Assembly (NCBI RefSeq): GCF_030122805.1
Contig: NZ_CP126080.1
Location: forward strand, 439,001-503,000
DNA from: Mesobacillus sp. AQ2
GTDB lineage: Bacteria > Bacillota > Bacilli > Bacillales > Cytobacillaceae
Direction: 5' to 3'
DNA: 64,000 nt
Part shown: positions 25,505 through 33,422 of the stretch, in pieces
How the letters are laid out: every line of letters begins with the position of its first letter
How positions within the stretch are numbered: position 1 is the first letter of the stretch
Notes under the pieces: model-generated
The model's database searches: none
Seen by the model: only the letters and a program-made list of their open reading frames with translations
Told to the model about the DNA's origin: nothing
Translations under genes and position numbers: made by a program

Positions 25505-25532
25505 ATTATTAATCAAACGTTTGATTAATAAT
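25505..25532. promoter_or_regulatory. 28-bp perfect palindrome
   Basis: The bases from 25505 to 25532 form an uninterrupted palindrome centred on AAACGTTT with core AATCAAACGTTTGATT. The core resembles a LacI/GntR-type operator. It lies between convergent genes and not at a promoter of either. It may be the orphan operator of a lost gene. Confidence 0.5.
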
Positions 25533-25598
25533 TTGGATGTGAGCCATCTTTAGACTTTTCCTCACATACTTGTGGCTGTAATTCCAAACTGGGATCGT

Positions 25599-26675
25599 TT
25601 ATTTCACTTCTGCTTTCCTGCCTTCGCGAGCAGAGGCCCTGACTGCGTCCAATACTTTTTGTGTCGAATGTGCCTGCTCAAAATCTGCGAGATAGGGGTG
25701 CTTTTCTCCGGAAACCAGCGTTTCATGTAGCGCATCCAAAGCCCTCTGGAAGCCGTTATAATATCGGGCTGCAACCTCTGGCATACCAGAAGGAGCTTCT
25801 ATATCCGGCACCAGGTCAACTTCTTCGAGTGGTGAATCTCCGGCGGAAAGCAGGACCTTATTGTCATCCAGCATTACAAGGGTGCCTTCCGTACCGAATA
25901 TTTCAAGACGCCATGTGTTCTCGGTTTTGCGCGCAGCAGAAATGAGTTCCAGTGTTACAGTCGCGCCGTTTTCCAGTGAGCCGATGATCTGGAAAGCATC
26001 ATCCGCTGTCCGGTGTTCTGTATTCCCGTTATCATCCGTCTGATTGGGAACATGGATTGGGAGCTGCGCAAACACCTCTTTAAATTTGCTATCAAGCCAC
26101 CATTGAAGGGAGTCTGTCATATGGGAGCCAATCGCGCCAAGCATGCCGCCGCCTTTTTCTTCCTGTCCCAGCCAGCCGCGGGGTTTTGATACCAGGCCAG
26201 TATAGCTCGCAAATGAGCACAAGTAACGGACATGTAAAACTTCCCCGAGTTTCCCACTCTCAAGGATTTCCTTTACCCTTGTACGGGCCGGAAGGAAGCG
26301 AAATTCATGGTTGATCAGCCCAAGTTTTCCCGCCTTGTCTCTCTCCGTAATCATTTCTTCTGTTTCGGCAACATTCAGAGCCATTGGTTTTTCACATACT
26401 ACATGGACGCCCTTCTCAAAGGCAGCTTTAACCATTTCCTTATGTAAATTAACTGCAGATGCGACCACTACTAAATCGAGAGCTTCCTCTTCAAGCATTT
26501 GCCGCCAGTCAGTATAGATATTTTCAATCCCGCTTGCGTTCCTTGCTTCCTCAATATTGCCCCTCGATACACTCGATACAGCTACAACCTCGAACCCTAC
26601 GTGGTAGTCCATCATTGGTGCATGGACTTTTGCGCCAAAACCCGTTCCGATTATTCCCACTCTAAACTTTCCCAA
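25599..26675 (-). CDS. Gfo/Idh/MocA family oxidoreductase
   Basis: The protein is about 358 residues with an N-terminal NAD(P)-binding Rossmann fold (VGIIGTGFGAKVHAP) and the family's CEKPMALN motif near residue 95, whose lysine is catalytic. The C-terminal alpha/beta dehydrogenase domain contains LGAIGSHMTDSLQWW, with the conserved active-site histidine. Substrates of the family are sugars, inositols or related polyols. The frame opens at GTG 26684, which lies inside the ribosome binding site; TTG 26675 is better placed after AGGGGTGG. The gene stands alone, so the substrate is unknown. Confidence 0.85.
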   Translation of the reverse strand: MGKFRVGIIGTGFGAKVHAPMMDYHVGFEVVAVSSVSRGNIEEARNASGIENIYTDWRQMLEEEALDLVVVASAVNLHKEMVKAAFEKGVHVVCEKPMALNVAETEEMITERDKAGKLGLINHEFRFLPARTRVKEILESGKLGEVLHVRYLCSFASYTGLVSKPRGWLGQEEKGGGMLGAIGSHMTDSLQWWLDSKFKEVFAQLPIHVPNQTDDNGNTEHRTADDAFQIIGSLENGATVTLELISAARKTENTWRLEIFGTEGTLVMLDDNKVLLSAGDSPLEEVDLVPDIEAPSGMPEVAARYYNGFQRALDALHETLVSGEKHPYLADFEQAHSTQKVLDAVRASAREGRKAEVK

Positions 26676-26794
26676 AATTACCACCCCTGTCCAGAATTTA
26701 GTTTAATAGTAAATCCAGCAGGGGTGGAATGTAAATGGATTAGGTCTATTTATCACTAAATTATGATAAAATTGGGCAAAAAAGGGTGGATAAT

Positions 26795-26908
26795 ATGAAT
26801 ATTGGGGATCTGTTATTTCAACTATTATTTTTCATTTTTCTAATCGGAATGTTCGCGGCGGTTTTCTATGCAGTTCGGTCACTGGTCATAGGGCCTGACA
26901 AGCAGTAG
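26795..26908 (+). CDS. DUF4083-like small membrane protein, cut by amber codon
   Basis: This encodes a 37-residue peptide with one membrane helix (FQLLFFIFLIGMFAAVFYAV) that ends at TAG 26906-26908 after GPDKQ. The ATG follows GGGTGGATAAT. DUF4083 proteins from Bacillus normally continue with a charged helix of the type EQKLDRIIELLEKD. That sequence follows here in the same frame directly after the TAG (26909-26968). This copy is therefore interrupted by an in-frame amber codon. It may be a recent pseudogene, a read-through product, or two peptides. Confidence 0.6.
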   Translation: MNIGDLLFQLLFFIFLIGMFAAVFYAVRSLVIGPDKQ

Positions 26909-26968
26909 AGCATGGAACAAAAACTGGATCGGATTATAGAGCTGCTTGAAAAGGATAATAAGGAATAA
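26909..26968 (+). pseudogene. In-frame tail of the DUF4083-like gene
   Basis: Starting at the codon after the TAG, the frame encodes SMEQKLDRIIELLEKDNKE and TAA. The internal ATG at 26912 has only a weak site (AGTAGAG). Preservation of this helix suggests the stop is recent or read through. Confidence 0.55.
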
Positions 26969-27093
26969 ACAGTTTATATAATTGTATGTCTGCACATGGT
27001 ATAATGAGGAACTCAGGATTATATGAATTTCACCAAAATTGCACGGATGCCTGATAAGCCTCCGCCTGGCGATTCAAATATGGAGGTATAAAG

Positions 27094-27303
27094 ATGAACA
27101 AGCGATGGACGATCGATAAGATTAAAGAGTTTGTAGAGAAAAATTCAGCGAGTAAGCTTTTGACGACGGAGTACCATGGCTTTTCGCAAAAACTACTGTT
27201 TAAATGCGAATGCGGCAACAATTTCGAAAAATCATTCAAGAAGTTCAAGGATAATCATCAGCGCAAATGCGAAGTGTGCCAGCCGCCGAAAGCTTCACGT
27301 TAA
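27094..27303 (+). CDS. Small zinc-ribbon-like protein (69 aa)
   Basis: The 69-residue basic protein begins WTIDKIKEFVEKNSASKLLT and carries a CxC plus CxxC pattern (FKCECGNNF and KCEVCQPP), likely binding one zinc ion. Similar N-terminal repeats and zinc ribbons are found in phage and host proteins that sit next to homing-type endonuclease domains, but no nuclease domain is present here. ATG 27094 follows TGGAGGTATAAAG. It is a single gene with its own terminator. Function is unknown. Confidence 0.65.
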   Translation: MNKRWTIDKIKEFVEKNSASKLLTTEYHGFSQKLLFKCECGNNFEKSFKKFKDNHQRKCEVCQPPKASR

Positions 27304-27316
27304 TTGAATAGAATGT

Positions 27317-27343
27317 ATGCTGCCAATCCTGGCAGCATTTTTT
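27317..27343 (+). terminator. Intrinsic terminator
   Basis: ATGCTGCC pairs with GGCAGCAT, followed by T6. Confidence 0.85.
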
Positions 27344-27443
27344 CTTTTAGAGTAATTGAATATTACCAGCAGAAGCGTCAATCAGCAGGATTCACGCTTC
27401 TTTTTGTTGAAATAAACGAAGAGAAACTACAGGAGCAAAGAGA

Positions 27444-27623
27444 ATGAAGAGATATATGCTTAAAAAGAATTTCAGGGGATTGAAGAAAGGGACGCAATTC
27501 TATTTGATAGCTGATTCCGAATTCATCGGTGTAAAAGAGTATGTGCTGCGCACTAAAGATTTGACGACGAGGATTGCGGTCAATGAGAGAGAGTTTCGAG
27601 GGAATTTCATTTTATTGAATTAG
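27444..27623 (+). CDS. Small uncharacterised protein (59 aa)
   Basis: The ATG follows AGGAGCAAAGAGA. The product begins MKRYMLKKNFRGLKKGTQFY and has alternating hydrophobic residues in FYLIADSEFIGVKEYVL, which suggests a small beta-rich fold. The C-terminal FRGNFILLN is also strand-like. It lies 13 bases before the next gene and so probably starts a short operon of unknown small proteins. I do not recognise a family. Confidence 0.6.
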   Translation: MKRYMLKKNFRGLKKGTQFYLIADSEFIGVKEYVLRTKDLTTRIAVNEREFRGNFILLN

Positions 27624-27635
27624 GAGAGAGCGGGC

Positions 27636-27938
27636 ATGTATTTGTTATTAGCGATCTTACTAAGCCTGGTTCTGGGATATTTTTTACTAGTGATCGGGCC
27701 GATTTTTGGCGGTGTAATTGCATTTGGGGTGATTGCAGGCAGTTTATTCAGAGCGGTTTACTTGCTGAATGATATTCGTAAAAGGCTGGTGATCATGTCG
27801 CCGGATATAAAGGAGGTTTCGGAGCAGAAGCAGGTGTCAGAAATCATTCCGGAGCATTTGCAAAGTCCGGTTGCGTATAAAAAACACCTGGCAGGAAAGC
27901 AACCGAGCGGGGGATCTGAATGCAACTCACAGCAATAG
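27636..27938 (+). CDS. Small membrane protein (100 aa)
   Basis: Two hydrophobic segments occupy residues 1-45 (LLLAILLSLVLGYFLLVIGP and FGGVIAFGVIAGSLFRAVYL). They are followed by a hydrophilic cytoplasmic tail of about 55 residues. ATG 27636 follows AGGAGAGAGCGGGC. Its last 19 bases overlap the start of the next gene, showing translational coupling. No family is recognised; context suggests a membrane partner of the protein downstream. Confidence 0.6.
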   Translation: MYLLLAILLSLVLGYFLLVIGPIFGGVIAFGVIAGSLFRAVYLLNDIRKRLVIMSPDIKEVSEQKQVSEIIPEHLQSPVAYKKHLAGKQPSGGSECNSQQ

Positions 27939-28276
27939 TGGTCTTTGCAGTTGTCTGGGGCGGGCTGATGGTCTATTTCCTGACTCCTTTTAACGATCGA
28001 TATCGTTTGGATGGTAATGTGGCGTTTTCAAAGGCTTTCCGGGTGAGTTTGAAGAGGTTGATTTTACATAAAATGGCCATTCTTGCTTTGCTGCTGTTAT
28101 TGTTTACGGTGATGAGCATCAGGTCATATTTTATATCAGCTGAAGAGTATGACAGGATGCACGGAATCAACAGGGAATATGATAGTCCAGTTTTTTATAT
28201 GATCAGCGTCATTATATATGCCGCAATCCTGTATCTATTTTTGGCCATCAGATGGGCCGTGAAAACAGCAAAGTGA
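27920..28276 (+). CDS. Small membrane protein (118 aa)
   Basis: The protein has three likely helices: residues 1-20, about 48-68 (MAILALLLLLFTVMSIRSYF) and about 92-112. A short loop rich in Tyr and Asp lies between the last two. ATG 27920 is inside the end of the previous gene after AGCGGGGGATCTGA, a good site. The stop is directly followed by the nucleotidyltransferase gene. No family is recognised. Confidence 0.6.
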   Translation: MQLTAIVVFAVVWGGLMVYFLTPFNDRYRLDGNVAFSKAFRVSLKRLILHKMAILALLLLLFTVMSIRSYFISAEEYDRMHGINREYDSPVFYMISVIIYAAILYLFLAIRWAVKTAK

Positions 28277-28291
28277 ATGGAGAGAATCGTT

Positions 28292-29077
28292 TTGAAAGAG
28301 ACCATTTTAAAATCCCTTACAAAAATCGAAGAAGACTTTGATGTGAAAATCCTTTATGCGGTTGAATCCGGCAGCAGGGCCTGGGAATTTCCTTCAAAGG
28401 ATAGTGATTATGATGTCCGTTTCATCTATGTTCATAAAAAAGAAGACTATCTGACGATTGACCAGATGGGGATCGGCAAGAAAAGAGATGTGATCGAATT
28501 GCCGATCAATGATTTGCTGGATATCACCGGGTGGGAACTGACCAAGGCCCTGAAGTTATTCAGAAAATCAAATCCGCCGTTAATGGAATGGCTGCGATCA
28601 GGGATCGTGTACTATGAGGATTTTTCAACTGTCGACAAGATGAAGGAGCTAAGCAAAGAGGTTTTCGCGCCGAATTCCTGCCTGCACCATTATTTGAATA
28701 TGGCGAGCAATAATTTCAGGGAGTACTTGCAGGGAGATCAAGTGAAAATCAAAAAGTATTTTTATGTCCTAAGGCCGGTCCTGGCTGCCCGATGGATTGA
28801 AAAGTACAACGAGTTCCCGCCATTAGAATTTCCGAAACTACTCGAGGACCTTTTGCCTGAAGGGGAATTGAAGGGCGAGATTGATACCTTGCTGAAAAGG
28901 AAAATAAGCGGGGATGAACTGGATTTTGAACCGAAAATTGATGTCATCAACGAATTCCTGAACGAAGAGATTACACGATTAAGAGAATATGCATCAACAC
29001 TTGAAATTGATTTGCCTGATTTCACCCCAAAGCTGGACCAGCTTTTCAGGGATACGCTGGAGGAAGTTTGGAAGTGA
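28292..29077 (+). CDS. RlaP/YcgL-type predicted nucleotidyltransferase
   Basis: The protein is about 261 residues and belongs to the PF10127-type nucleotidyltransferase superfamily (RNA-repair-associated RlaP group). The catalytic pattern is ESGSRAWEFPSKDSDYDVRF near residues 21-40, a G-S-x10-D-x-D motif with both aspartates present. It likely adds or removes nucleotides on RNA or a small molecule; no target is proven. The frame opens at ATG 28277 directly after the previous stop, but TTG 28292 has GGAGAG seven bases upstream, so I prefer it. Confidence 0.78.
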   Translation: MKETILKSLTKIEEDFDVKILYAVESGSRAWEFPSKDSDYDVRFIYVHKKEDYLTIDQMGIGKKRDVIELPINDLLDITGWELTKALKLFRKSNPPLMEWLRSGIVYYEDFSTVDKMKELSKEVFAPNSCLHHYLNMASNNFREYLQGDQVKIKKYFYVLRPVLAARWIEKYNEFPPLEFPKLLEDLLPEGELKGEIDTLLKRKISGDELDFEPKIDVINEFLNEEITRLREYASTLEIDLPDFTPKLDQLFRDTLEEVWK

Positions 29078-29135
29078 GTTTTATAGCGTAGGCTGCCTTT
29101 GGACGGCGGTCTTTTTTTAGAGGGGGAAAAGGAAA

Positions 29136-29531
29136 GTGAAAAAGTTTTACGCTGCATCGAGCTTTAAGAACATAGAGGCAGTTCGGTATATCAGCAAGCA
29201 GCTGATCGATAGAGGTTATATTCAGACATATGATTGGACGAGGAATGAAAGAGCCTCTACATTTAAAGACTTAAAAGAAATAGGCCAAAAAGAAAAGGCC
29301 GCAGTCATGGAGGCCGATGTCGTGATCGTTCTTTTGCCAGCAGGAAAAGGCAGCCATATCGAAATGGGGATAGCACTTGGACTTGGGAAACGAATCTATC
29401 TATATTCACCAAATGGCGAAGTGGATCATTTCGAAACAACCAGTACGTTCTATCATTTGCCTGAAGTGCAGAAATGTATTGGGAGTTTGGAAGAGTTAAT
29501 ACAAGAGGTTATGGAGGAGGAGCTTGCATAA
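29136..29531 (+). CDS. Nucleoside 2-deoxyribosyltransferase-like protein
   Basis: The 131-residue Rossmann-like protein begins FYAASSFKNIEAVRYISKQL and contains VVIVLLPAGKGSHIEMGIAL near residue 67. There the glutamate of GSHIEMG corresponds to the catalytic Glu of nucleoside 2-deoxyribosyltransferases. It is shorter than classical members. GTG 29136 follows GGGGGAAAAGGAAA. It lies 58 bases after the nucleotidyltransferase-like gene, and the pairing of two nucleotide-acting folds is suggestive. It could cleave a nucleoside or a nucleotide signal. Confidence 0.7.
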   Translation: MKKFYAASSFKNIEAVRYISKQLIDRGYIQTYDWTRNERASTFKDLKEIGQKEKAAVMEADVVIVLLPAGKGSHIEMGIALGLGKRIYLYSPNGEVDHFETTSTFYHLPEVQKCIGSLEELIQEVMEEELA

Positions 29532-30053
29532 TTGCGCAGCCAACTATGGAGTAAGTTGAAGAAAAGATTGGATAGTTTAATATGCGATTCTCTTAAAGGG
29601 AGAGTGAATTTTACAGTCACTAACTATCGAAGGGCACACGATCAGATGGGAAGGGCATTTGTCACAGTGGATAAAAAGGAAGTTCTTAATATGTGTACGA
29701 TTACTTCTGATATAAGACTTCATAGAAAGGATCGTGAATTACACAGACTGAATGAAATGGGCTATGATGATCCCGGAATTAATCGTGAGATAGGTGTTAC
29801 AGCACACGAATTGGTAAAAAAAGAAGGAATCTATGCACAGTACGATTTTTACGATAGTGTAGAAGAATTTTTGAATCTGCCAATAGATCAGGCTTTGAAA
29901 TCCGAAGATATGGTCGTGAAAATTCTTGCGTTGATCGACCGGAGGGCAGGGAAGCGAACTTTAATAAAGCTGAGGGAATCGATCAAAAACGAACTGGAGA
30001 TTATTCAGTATTTTTATAGCCTGCGTTGTGAAGCGGAACAAATAAATGATTGA
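29532..30053 (+). CDS. SF0329-like uncharacterised protein
   Basis: The 173-residue soluble protein begins LWSKLKKRLDSLICDSLKGR and contains RIxLHRKDREL-type charged segments and a C-terminal helix pair (RRAGKRTLIKLRESIKNELE). It resembles the SF0329 family of unknown function found widely in Firmicutes. The start is TTG 29532, after GGAGGAGGAGC inside the end of the previous gene. Its stop overlaps the start of the GNAT gene that follows, so all are probably one operon. Confidence 0.65.
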   Translation: MRSQLWSKLKKRLDSLICDSLKGRVNFTVTNYRRAHDQMGRAFVTVDKKEVLNMCTITSDIRLHRKDRELHRLNEMGYDDPGINREIGVTAHELVKKEGIYAQYDFYDSVEEFLNLPIDQALKSEDMVVKILALIDRRAGKRTLIKLRESIKNELEIIQYFYSLRCEAEQIND

Positions 30054-30544
30054 TTGAACGGGAGGGGGACTTAATCGGAAAATATGAGATCAAGCAAATA
30101 AATAACCTGCTGGATATTGAGCTGGATGACCTGGTGACTGAAAGCAAGCAAGAGGGCTTTCGGTTTGTGGAAAGGTTGATCAATGACTATAAATATGGCA
30201 GTAATACGTTCAGCGATGCTGGGGAAGGGTTGTTTGGCGTTTTCAGTGAGGAAGGTACTCTGATTGCGATTGGCGGCTTGAATCAAGACCCGTTTTCGAA
30301 TGAAAAGGAAATTGGCAGGCTGAGAAGGTTTTATGTAAGGAAGGCGTATAGGAGACACGGGATCGGAAGCCTTCTGGTAAAAAGGATCATGGATGAAGCG
30401 AATAAACATTATAAGGTTCTGGTGCTTCATACTGACACGGAACAGGGGGATCTATTTTATTGTTCCATTGGGTTTTCGAAGAGTGACCGGTATCCCAATT
30501 CAAGTCACTATATTGATTGCAAGCAGCAACAGGCTCAGAGTTAA
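30050..30544 (+). CDS. GNAT family N-acetyltransferase
   Basis: The 164-residue protein has a clear GNAT fold: LIAIGGLNQDPF as the first strands, then RRFYVRKAYRRHGIGSLLVK near residues 93-112 as the acetyl-CoA loop, and a terminal SIGFSKSD segment. The only canonical start early in the frame is TTG 30050, overlapping the previous stop, and its site is weak. A much stronger site (GGGAGGGGG, about 30059-30067) is followed at normal distance by TTA or ATC rather than a start codon, so the true start is uncertain. Confidence 0.78.
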   Translation: MIEREGDLIGKYEIKQINNLLDIELDDLVTESKQEGFRFVERLINDYKYGSNTFSDAGEGLFGVFSEEGTLIAIGGLNQDPFSNEKEIGRLRRFYVRKAYRRHGIGSLLVKRIMDEANKHYKVLVLHTDTEQGDLFYCSIGFSKSDRYPNSSHYIDCKQQQAQS

Positions 30545-30561
30545 TGCTCTGGGCTTTTTTT
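30532..30561 (+). terminator. Intrinsic terminator
   Basis: GGCTCAGAG and CTCTGGGCT pair with one wobble, followed by T7. It overlaps the GNAT stop and closes the operon that starts near 27444. Confidence 0.8.
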
Positions 30562-30639
30562 ACATGTAAGACTTCTATGTTTCGCCTGACATTATCGTGG
30601 GAAGAGGGAACTATTGTTATAGGATTGGAGGAATCGGAA

Positions 30640-31425
30640 ATGGCGAAAACGATTTTCATCACGGGTGCCGGGAGCGGTCTTGGCCGAGGAGCGTCTCTGG
30701 GCCTGGCGAAAAAGGGTCACCGTGTGATTGCGACGACGGAGCTGACTTCGCAGAAGACGGATTTGATGCGAGAGGCTGAGGATCTTGGACTTGATATGGA
30801 AGTGTTCAAGCTTGATATAACCAATGCGCGGGATCGTGAACAGATCCGTGAATATGATTTTGATGTGTTTGTCGCGAATGCGGCGATCAATGAGGGCGGA
30901 CCGCTGGCCGAGGTGCCGATGGATCGGATCCGCGCGCTTTTTGAAGTGAACGTGTTTGCCACGCTTGAAACGGTGCAAATCGCAGCGCGAAAGCTGGTGG
31001 AGAAAGGCAGCGGGAAAATCATTTTCATGAGCTCGATGGCTGGCATATCGGCTACGCCTTATGTTGGACCTTATACGGCTACCAAGCATGCAATTGAAGG
31101 AATCGCGCAAACAATGAAGTCAGAGCTTGCGGAATTCAATGTGAAAGTGGCGACGATTAACCCTGGAGCATTTGAAACGGGCTTCAATAAGCGTGCAGCT
31201 GAGGAGAAATGGAAGTGGTACGATGAGGAGAAGAATTTTACCAGGAAAGAGGATATGGAAAAGCAGGAAGAAGGACTGAAGGATCAGTTTGATCCTGAGG
31301 ACATGATCGCAAAAATGGTTGAGGTCATTCCTGCCGACCATCATAAATTCCGGACGGTCTATCCAGAGGAGACGGAAAAGCAGCTTAAAAAGACGCAAGA
31401 AGAGAGATGGACGATGGACATCTGA
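30640..31425 (+). CDS. SDR family oxidoreductase
   Basis: The 261-residue short-chain dehydrogenase has the cofactor motif TGAGSGLGRG near residue 9, NAA near 80, and the catalytic set Ser (FMSSMAG) with Y-x3-K (YTATK near 148-152). It has a charged C-terminal region (KWKWYDEEKNF). Cofactor and substrate are not readable. ATG 30640 follows ATTGGAGGAATCGGAA; the frame extends upstream through the preceding terminator and cannot be real there. It is a single gene. Confidence 0.85.
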   Translation: MAKTIFITGAGSGLGRGASLGLAKKGHRVIATTELTSQKTDLMREAEDLGLDMEVFKLDITNARDREQIREYDFDVFVANAAINEGGPLAEVPMDRIRALFEVNVFATLETVQIAARKLVEKGSGKIIFMSSMAGISATPYVGPYTATKHAIEGIAQTMKSELAEFNVKVATINPGAFETGFNKRAAEEKWKWYDEEKNFTRKEDMEKQEEGLKDQFDPEDMIAKMVEVIPADHHKFRTVYPEETEKQLKKTQEERWTMDI

Positions 31426-31437
31426 CAGTGGAGACAA

Positions 31438-31470
31438 AGCCTGGCATTTGTTTGAGTGCCAGGCTTTTTA
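31438..31470 (+). terminator. Intrinsic terminator
   Basis: AGCCTGGCA and TGCCAGGCT form a perfect 9-bp stem with a 9-base loop, followed by T5. Confidence 0.85.
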
Positions 31471-31559
31471 CTGCTCTGAGACGTCCAAAGATTCCAAGTG
31501 TATTGATTTTTTGTTGTGGTATAGCTGTAATAGACGAAAAATAATGAGGAGGGGAGCAA

Positions 31560-33374
31560 ATGACGAAATCAAATGAACGATTGAAAAGGCAGGATGTGGA
31601 TCAAGAACAGACATGGGATTTGACGGCTCTTTTTGAAACGAGAGAGGACTGGGAGAGGGAACTGAAGGCTGTCAAGGAAGATTTGCCGAAAGTTACTCAA
31701 TATAAGGGGAAGCTTGGGAATAGTGCAGCTGAACTGCTCGAATGCCTTGAGGCAAGAGAGAAGCTGTTGGAGCGTCTTAACCTTGTCTCGATGTATGCAG
31801 ATTTGCGGCAATCGGTTGACCATTCCGATTCTGAAAGGCAGAAGGATGCGGCTTTCGCAAGTGATGCCCAGTCGATTGTCAATGCGGAGCTGGCTTTTGC
31901 AGAGACGGAAATCATCAAGCTTCCGAAAGGGAAACTAGAGAGTTTTTTAAATGAGGAGCCAGGATTAGACCCTTTCAAAAAGTATTTAAGCGACCTGCAG
32001 GATCGGAAGCAGTATGCACTTAGTGAGGAAACGGAGGGAACGCTGGCAGCTCTCGGTTCATTGTTCAGTTCGCCTTACAATATTTATAATCGCGGCAAAT
32101 TGTCTGATATGCAATTCGTTCCTTTTATTGATGATGAGGAAAATGAAATTCCTTTATCTTTTGCTTTGTATGCAGGAAAATATGCCTCATCACCTTCCAG
32201 CACGGTAAGGCGGAATTCATATGAATCTTTTAACAAGACCTTGAACCGTTATAAACATACCTTTGCTGCAACCTACGCAACCCAGGTGAATCAAGAAGTG
32301 ACCATGGCCAGGCTAAGGAATTATGAGTCTGCCACGGCAATGCTTCTGCATGATCAGCAGGTCACCCAGGAGATGTACGATAACCAGCTGGATGTCATTC
32401 AGAAAGAATTGGCTCCGCATATGAGGCGCTATGCAAATTTAAAAAAGCGTGTCTTAGGCCTGGAAAAGATGAAAAACGCCGATCTTAAAGCCCCTTTGGA
32501 CCCGGATTATAAAATAGAGACTAGCTACGAGGAAGCGGCTGAAACAGTGAAAGAAGCGTTAGAAATAATGGGGCCAGAGTACAGCGAGATGATCAAGATG
32601 GCTTTTTCCGAGAGATGGGTTGATTATGCGGACAATGTAGGGAAAAGTACGGGTGCTTTTTGCTCGAGTCCATATGGCGCACATCCATACGTTTTGATGA
32701 CATGGCCAGATACGATGCGCGGCGCATTCACACTCGCCCATGAATTGGGCCATGCCGGCCATTTTTACCTGGCAGGTAAAAATCAGAGGATGACGAACAC
32801 CCGCCCCTCTAGGTACTTTATCGAAGCGCCGTCAACGATGAACGAGATGCTTCTTGGAAATCATTTATTGAAAAACACAAACGACACTCGTAAAAGGCGC
32901 TGGGTCATCCTGCAGTTATTGGGGACATATTATCATAATTTTGTTACCCACCTGCTTGAGGGAGAGCTCCAACGCAGGGTATACAATCTGGCCGAAAAGG
33001 GAGAACCGTTGACAGCAGATTTATTATCCAAGTTAAAATTGGAGGTTTTGAAAAATTTCTGGGGAAATTCTGTTGAAATGGATGAAGGAGCCGGCCTGAC
33101 CTGGATGCATCAGCCACACTACTATATGGGCTTATATCCATATACGTATTCTGCCGGATTAACCATCTCCACGCTGGTTTCCCGGCAAATACTTGAAGAA
33201 GGCAAGCCGGCAGTGGAAAAATGGCTCGAAGTGTTGAAGGCTGGAGGTACGATGAAGCCATTGGACTTAATCAAAAAGGCAGGAGTCGACATGTCCAGGC
33301 CGGAACCAATCCATGAGGCAGTTGAATATGTCGGTAAGCTCATCACCGAGCTGGAAGAAAGCTACGAGCAGTAA
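31560..33374 (+). CDS. pepF: Oligoendopeptidase F (M3 family)
   Basis: The 604-residue cytosolic zinc metallopeptidase cleaves oligopeptides of roughly 7-17 residues. The active site HELGHAGH (HExxH) lies near residue 394, with the third zinc ligand expected in FIEAPSTMNEM about 28 residues on. The N-terminal domain (DVDQEQTWDLTALF) and the C-terminal YPYTYSAGL segment are typical of PepF. ATG 31560 follows GAGGAGGGGAGCAA. Length agrees with the family. It is a single gene convergent with the amidase gene. Confidence 0.93.
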   Translation: MTKSNERLKRQDVDQEQTWDLTALFETREDWERELKAVKEDLPKVTQYKGKLGNSAAELLECLEAREKLLERLNLVSMYADLRQSVDHSDSERQKDAAFASDAQSIVNAELAFAETEIIKLPKGKLESFLNEEPGLDPFKKYLSDLQDRKQYALSEETEGTLAALGSLFSSPYNIYNRGKLSDMQFVPFIDDEENEIPLSFALYAGKYASSPSSTVRRNSYESFNKTLNRYKHTFAATYATQVNQEVTMARLRNYESATAMLLHDQQVTQEMYDNQLDVIQKELAPHMRRYANLKKRVLGLEKMKNADLKAPLDPDYKIETSYEEAAETVKEALEIMGPEYSEMIKMAFSERWVDYADNVGKSTGAFCSSPYGAHPYVLMTWPDTMRGAFTLAHELGHAGHFYLAGKNQRMTNTRPSRYFIEAPSTMNEMLLGNHLLKNTNDTRKRRWVILQLLGTYYHNFVTHLLEGELQRRVYNLAEKGEPLTADLLSKLKLEVLKNFWGNSVEMDEGAGLTWMHQPHYYMGLYPYTYSAGLTISTLVSRQILEEGKPAVEKWLEVLKAGGTMKPLDLIKKAGVDMSRPEPIHEAVEYVGKLITELEESYEQ

Positions 33375-33384
33375 CTGCATGAAA

Positions 33385-33413
33385 ACAGCCGAATCCGGGA
33401 AGGATCCGGCTGT
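33385..33413 (+). terminator. Bidirectional terminator
   Basis: ACAGCCGAATCC and GGATCCGGCTGT form a stem with one mismatch between convergent genes. Confidence 0.7.
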
Positions 33414-33422
33414 TCATACATA

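Noticed and set aside
25408..25532. Hairpin and palindrome as terminators
   Set aside because: Neither is followed by a run of T on either strand.
30517..30639. N-terminal extension of the SDR gene
   Set aside because: It crosses the upstream terminator, and the ATG at 30640 has a perfect ribosome binding site and starts the Rossmann motif normally.
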